Assembly (NCBI GenBank): GCA_044841755.1
Contig: JAXOFM010000002.1
Coordinates: 372,001 to 436,000 of the forward strand
Length of the DNA stretch: 64,000 nt
DNA from: CAZAPO01 sp044841755
Lineage (GTDB): Bacteria > Bacteroidota > Bacteroidia > Flavobacteriales > Flavobacteriaceae
Direction: 5' to 3'
Of the stretch, positions 61,014 to 64,000 are shown in pieces. The first letter of the stretch is position 1. Every line of letters starts with the position of its first letter. The position numbers were made by a program, and so were the translations under genes. The notes beneath the pieces are model-generated. The model did no database searches. It had not been told where the DNA came from and saw only the letters and a program-made list of their open reading frames with translations.

Positions 61014-61448
61014 CTATTTATAAATCTTTTTGTTAGCTATTAATTCGTTAATTGTTTCAGCGACCTCATAAAAACTATTCAGCTTTTCTTCAGATAGTTC
61101 TTTCCGGATGGTCTCATTGAAAGTGAGCACCTTCTCTCTTGAATAATCTCTTTTTTCTCTACCAAAATCAGTTAGATGAATTAGTACTCCACGACCATCT
61201 TCTGGATTAGGTTTACGTTCAATTAAACCTAATTCCTCCATTCTTTTTAAAATTCTTGAAAGGCTTGTAGCTTCCATTCCCATTTTAGGCCCTAAAGCTG
61301 TAGATGGAGTGCCACCTTCCGGATCAATGCTCAGCAAAGTGAATCCCGTAGCCATAGTTGTATCGAACTGAGCAGCTTGTTCATTGTACATTTTTTGAAC
61401 AGCTAACCATGTAGTTCTTAGTATGTAATCTATGGTTTTGTCTTTCAT
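61014..61448 (-). CDS. MarR-family regulator of the fad operon
   Basis: A 144-residue winged-helix regulator: GFTLLSIDPEGGTPSTALGP, EATSLSRILKRMEELGLIER (recognition helix region) and KPNPEDGRGVLIHLTDFGRE (wing). It probably binds an acyl-CoA or fatty acid and represses the operon; the ligand is inferred. Two palindromic operators (61481-61527) lie upstream, one over the promoter, indicating autoregulation. The gene is followed by fadN after four bases. Confidence 0.9.
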   Translation of the reverse strand: MKDKTIDYILRTTWLAVQKMYNEQAAQFDTTMATGFTLLSIDPEGGTPSTALGPKMGMEATSLSRILKRMEELGLIERKPNPEDGRGVLIHLTDFGREKRDYSREKVLTFNETIRKELSEEKLNSFYEVAETINELIANKKIYK

Positions 61449-61464
61449 GAATTAGTGTTTGCTT

Positions 61465-61472
61465 CAAAGATA
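61465..61472 (-). promoter_or_regulatory. -7 promoter box of the MarR-fad operon
   Basis: Minus-strand TATCTTTG (61472-61465) is a perfect TAnnTTTG, 16 bases before the MarR ATG. Operator 1 begins eight bases upstream of it and covers the -33 area. Confidence 0.65.
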
Positions 61473-61480
61473 TAAAAAAA

Positions 61481-61498
61481 TACTATGCATGCATAGTA
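61481..61498. promoter_or_regulatory. MarR operator 1
   Basis: TACTATGCATGCATAGTA is a perfect 18-base palindrome between the -33 and -7 positions of the operon promoter, a place where binding blocks RNA polymerase. Confidence 0.78.
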
Positions 61499-61509
61499 AA
61501 TTAATAAAA

Positions 61510-61527
61510 AATTATGCACGCATAGTA
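61510..61527. promoter_or_regulatory. MarR operator 2
   Basis: AATTATGCACGCATAGTA matches operator 1 at 15 of 18 positions; the centres are 29 bases apart. A second dimer could bind here with lower affinity. Confidence 0.68.
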
Positions 61528-61559
61528 TATGTTCAAGGTTATTGGTTAATTATATTCGG

Positions 61560-62564
61560 CTATTTTAAGTTCATAGCTTCTTTTCTAGACTTAATGTTAA
61601 GTTTAGAATAAATGTTGCTAACATGACTTTTCACTGTGCTTAATCCTATATTATACTCTTCCGAAATTTCTTTATTGGTTTTACCTAATTGGACCATTCC
61701 GAGTATTTTACGTTCTTGAACAGTTAGTGTTTTTAGCTTTGACGAGTTTCTTAAAACAAAATAATAGTAGCTTAAGAATATTCCCGATAAAAAGGAAAGT
61801 ATTACAATGAGAATTAATGTATAATTATTTGTTTTTCTGCCAATGGGGAGACTATTTCTAAATTGTTTAAAATAAGTCGACTTGTTATGTCCCCATTTAT
61901 TCAAATAATCTTCATAGAACTGTTTGTTTATATCGTAGTTATTTTCATATTTACTTTTATATAAGGCGTACAATGAGATTAGTGCGTTAGAGGAAGTGTC
62001 CGCAACAAATCTTAATTTTTCATTAATCGCTTTGGTTATAAATTCCCTTTTAAGATACGTTTCTTCAACGCCAGTGCTATCGACATAGCTATTAATTAGA
62101 TTAATTTTTATTAGGTCGTTACTCATTTGATTACCTATGATTTGGGATTCCTTTAGCGGCGTATTAACCTCTTTTTTAATTAATGAAATTTTGGAATTAT
62201 TGTTTGCAATTAAAAAGAGATGGTTTTCTTCCATTCCACCAATTATTAATGAAGCGGCAGGAGCTCCCTTTTTTGAAATATGTAGTCGATAAAGTTTGTT
62301 TTCAGGTGGAAGAAAAGAAGTGTCGAACTCAAAATTACCATCTTCGTCTAAATCAGCAATGGAAACAATCATTGAATTAGACATCGTATACATCTTATCA
62401 AATGAAGGAATAAGAGATAAGTAAACTTTATTGTCCCATATAGAATTTAGTTTAAGTGTGCCTTTAATTTTTGAATCCTCAAGATTATTTTGAGCCAACC
62501 CAAAAAAGCTTGAGAAACAAATTGTTATGATAACTAGTACTTTATTAATGCTGGTTATTGTCAT
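61560..62564 (-). CDS. Membrane-anchored LuxR-type one-component regulator
   Basis: A 334-residue protein with signal-like N-terminus (MTITSINKVLVIITICFSSFF, abbreviated here to its hydrophobic start), a beta-rich periplasmic part with DUF4369 flavour (IKGTLKLNSIWDNKVYLSL; GNFEFDTSFLPPENKLYRLH), a helical part to about 240, a membrane helix (about 248-268; LILIVILSFLSGIFLSYYYF) and a cytoplasmic LuxR HTH (LTVQERKILGMVQLGKTNKE, then GLSTVKSHVSNIYSKLNI). It could sense an envelope signal and act on DNA directly from the membrane. It starts five bases after the secreted gene 62570-63004. Confidence 0.82.
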   Translation of the reverse strand: MTITSINKVLVIITICFSSFFGLAQNNLEDSKIKGTLKLNSIWDNKVYLSLIPSFDKMYTMSNSMIVSIADLDEDGNFEFDTSFLPPENKLYRLHISKKGAPAASLIIGGMEENHLFLIANNNSKISLIKKEVNTPLKESQIIGNQMSNDLIKINLINSYVDSTGVEETYLKREFITKAINEKLRFVADTSSNALISLYALYKSKYENNYDINKQFYEDYLNKWGHNKSTYFKQFRNSLPIGRKTNNYTLILIVILSFLSGIFLSYYYFVLRNSSKLKTLTVQERKILGMVQLGKTNKEISEEYNIGLSTVKSHVSNIYSKLNIKSRKEAMNLK

Positions 62565-62569
62565 AAAGG

Positions 62570-63004
62570 TTATCTCATAAATTGAGAAGAATTGATTTCA
62601 ACTCGACCAGTTGCATTCTTTGGGACAAACTTAATAACCCAAACACCTTTTTCAGGTTGATTAATATCTTTGTTTATTTCTCCAGAAACACCTTGTTGTA
62701 ACATACTAAAAAGTGATCCGTCGTCCTCAGTTTCATCCGCCCCCTCAACTGAAAACTCGCCGTGTTCCTCTCCTGAAGGACTAAAAATTAATATGCTGAC
62801 ATCTCCTTTTCTTACATTACACAAAATATTAAGTCTAAGACCTTCAGTATTTTTAGCTATTTTTAGTTCTACTTGTTGGATTTTTGAAGATTCTTTAAAA
62901 CCTAGATTTCTTTTCGTCGTAAACTCTGTTTTATTTTGAGCTGTAATAGGTAGGCAAAAAAATAGCACTAATGCTATAGGTAAAATTGACTTTAAAATTT
63001 TCAT
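62570..63004 (-). CDS. Secreted hypothetical protein, partner of the LuxR-type regulator
   Basis: A 144-residue protein with signal peptide (1-22, ending PITAQ). The mature part is beta-rich (QQVELKIAKNTEGLRLNILC; KGDVSILIFSPSGEEHGEFS; GVWVIKFVPKNATGRVEI) with an acidic loop. No family recognised. It precedes the regulator gene by five bases on the same strand, so it may be its periplasmic partner or signal-binding protein. Confidence 0.65.
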   Translation of the reverse strand: MKILKSILPIALVLFFCLPITAQNKTEFTTKRNLGFKESSKIQQVELKIAKNTEGLRLNILCNVRKGDVSILIFSPSGEEHGEFSVEGADETEDDGSLFSMLQQGVSGEINKDINQPEKGVWVIKFVPKNATGRVEINSSQFMR

Positions 63005-63129
63005 AATAATTCATTTTAAGATTAATACTGCAAAATTAAATGCGATCTTTAATAAACTAAAAAATAAAGGGGTTGAAAAAAGAGCTAAAAAAGGTCTAAT
63101 TATGGTTGTAACCTTTAGTCAACATGATT

Positions 63130-64000
63130 TTAGCGATAGATCTTTTCAATTAGATCTTTATATTTTTCTTTAATAACCTTACGCTTCATTTTCATAGTGG
63201 GAGTGAGGTGACCATCATCAATGGTCCATAATTCTGGAGTCAGTTCAAACTTTTTTACCTGTTCCCACTTACCAAAGTTTTTGTTTGCATCATCAATTTC
63301 TCGCTGAATTCTTTTAAGGATAATTTCTGAAGAACAAATGGATTTATATTCCTTATTGATATCGTGCTCTTTTCGTTCGATCCAATCAGTGATGAACTCG
63401 TAATTAGGTTGAATAATAGCTGCAGGCATTTTTTCCCCTTCGCCAATGACCATCACTTGCTCGATAAAGCGTGATTGCTTGAGCCTATTTTCTAATAGTG
63501 ATGGAACTACATACTTACCTCCAGAAGTTTTGAACATATCCTTTTTTCTATCGGTAATTCTCAGGAATCCATCATTATCTATTTCACCAATATCTCCAGT
63601 ATGGAAATAATCATCTGTCATCACTTCAGCAGTACGCTCTGGATCTTTATAATATCCTTGCATCACGTTAGGGCCTTTCACCAAGATTTCACCATCCTCA
63701 GCTATCTTAACTTCAACATTATCAATGATTCGTCCTACGGTTCCAATCCTAAAACCGCCATTACGTTGATCATTAACCGAGACAACAGGAGAGGTTTCGG
63801 TAAGCCCGTATCCTTCCATGATAGGCATTCCAGCAGCAGCAAATACTCTTGCAAGTCTAGATTGCAAAGGAGCACTACCGGAGACCATAAGCTCGAGATT
63901 CCCGCCTAATCCAGCTTGCCACTTGCTAAAGATTAATTTTCTAGCCAGAGCTAGTTTCTTCTCGTATAACCATCCGTTTGCACCATAAGGTTCGTACTTA
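63130..64000 (-). CDS. Long-chain acyl-CoA ligase (AMP-binding), C-terminal part, cut by window edge
   Basis: The frame is open from the stop at 63130 to the right edge; the visible 290 residues form the C-terminal half. An in-frame ATG at 63888 is internal, since family residues continue upstream (KYEPYGANGWLY, RKLIFSKWQAGLGGNLELMV). Motifs: SGSAPLQSRLARVFAAAGM, EGYGLTETSPVVS (adenylation motif), YFHTGDIGEIDNDGFLRITD and KKDMFKTSGGKYVVP (C-terminal hinge and catalytic Lys region). It resembles bacterial AMP-forming ligases that activate long-chain fatty acids, as needed by the neighbouring fad operon. Confidence 0.92.
   Translation of the reverse strand, partial: KYEPYGANGWLYEKKLALARKLIFSKWQAGLGGNLELMVSGSAPLQSRLARVFAAAGMPIMEGYGLTETSPVVSVNDQRNGGFRIGTVGRIIDNVEVKIAEDGEILVKGPNVMQGYYKDPERTAEVMTDDYFHTGDIGEIDNDGFLRITDRKKDMFKTSGGKYVVPSLLENRLKQSRFIEQVMVIGEGEKMPAAIIQPNYEFITDWIERKEHDINKEYKSICSSEIILKRIQREIDDANKNFGKWEQVKKFELTPELWTIDDGHLTPTMKMKRKVIKEKYKDLIEKIYR

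Noticed and set aside
63130..63888. A short complete gene starting at the ATG at 63888
   Set aside because: The same frame continues without a stop to the window edge with residues typical of acyl-CoA ligases, so the ATG is internal.
1..64000. CRISPR arrays, tRNA genes, insertion sequences or prophage
   Set aside because: No repeat-spacer series, no cloverleaf in the gaps, and no transposase, integrase or phage structural genes were seen; gaps are short.

Overview
The window looks like chromosomal DNA of a member of the Flavobacteriaceae (Bacteroidota), probably a marine or other aquatic aerobe able to respire at low oxygen; the genus cannot be fixed from sequence alone. Evidence: low GC with AT-rich gaps, promoters of the Bacteroidota type (-7 box TAnnTTTG) and few Shine-Dalgarno signals, a TonB-dependent receptor with an N-terminal carboxypeptidase-regulatory-like domain, many secreted proteins and lipoproteins, a fused CcoN-CcoO cbb3 oxidase, 2TM-domain proteins and a LETM1-related protein. 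I see no tRNA, rRNA, CRISPR array, transposase, integrase or prophage gene. The only gene-free stretch over 300 bases (29151-29617) holds a terminator and a candidate structured RNA.

Layout. 1-5930: start of an ECF sigma factor (cut by the window edge), M20 amidohydrolase, NDH-2, YhhN-type membrane protein, TonB-dependent receptor. 5968-11300 (minus): envelope hydrolases (esterase, DUF6624 lipoprotein, sulfatase, lipidated RidA-like protein, S10 carboxypeptidase). 11482: TonB-like protein. 12203-17274 (minus): tight five-gene operon with a serine hydrolase, two paralogous small membrane proteins, a six-hairpin-like lipoprotein and a DUF1684 lipoprotein. 17456-21240 (plus): signalling cassette with a secreted helical-repeat protein, a LytS-type kinase ending in a 2TM domain, three free 2TM proteins and a LytTR response regulator. 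21243-26124 (minus): hypothetical proteins, J-domain protein, PLP decarboxylase, DUF1456, LETM1-related protein. 26193-42221: low-oxygen/redox block with sodC, hemN, a universal stress protein, the candidate RNA, a PAS/GAF sigma54-type activator, the complete cco (cbb3) cluster and an FNR-like regulator. 42256-54959: VPS10/BNR propeller protein, PepSY protein, VWA plus MoxR-like ATPase pair, YdeI-like protein, M1, M28 and M23 metallopeptidases, and a propeller/DUF6265 protein. 55049-61448 (minus): MarR-fadN-(unknown)-fadA-fadE beta-oxidation operon. 61560-64000 (minus): membrane-anchored LuxR-type regulator with a secreted partner, and the C-terminal part of an acyl-CoA ligase.

Two regulatory circuits can be read directly. 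First, an FNR-like palindrome (ATGAY-N4-RTCAT) lies at the same distance (centre 29.5 bases before the -7 box) at three promoters: hemN-usp, ccoI and ccoS-ccoNOQPGH. A weaker copy lies at the same distance before the tonB-like gene. The FNR-like regulator gene shares the ccoI intergenic region, so it is the natural candidate controller. Second, a tandem LytTR-type site (9-base half-sites, 21-base period) lies at the same distance (second half-site start to -7 box, 42 bases) both in front of the 2TM/LytTR cassette and in front of the TonB-dependent receptor 14 kb away. This suggests that the cassette controls itself and that receptor. A third circuit, MarR autoregulation of the fad operon, is marked by two palindromic operators at 61481-61527.
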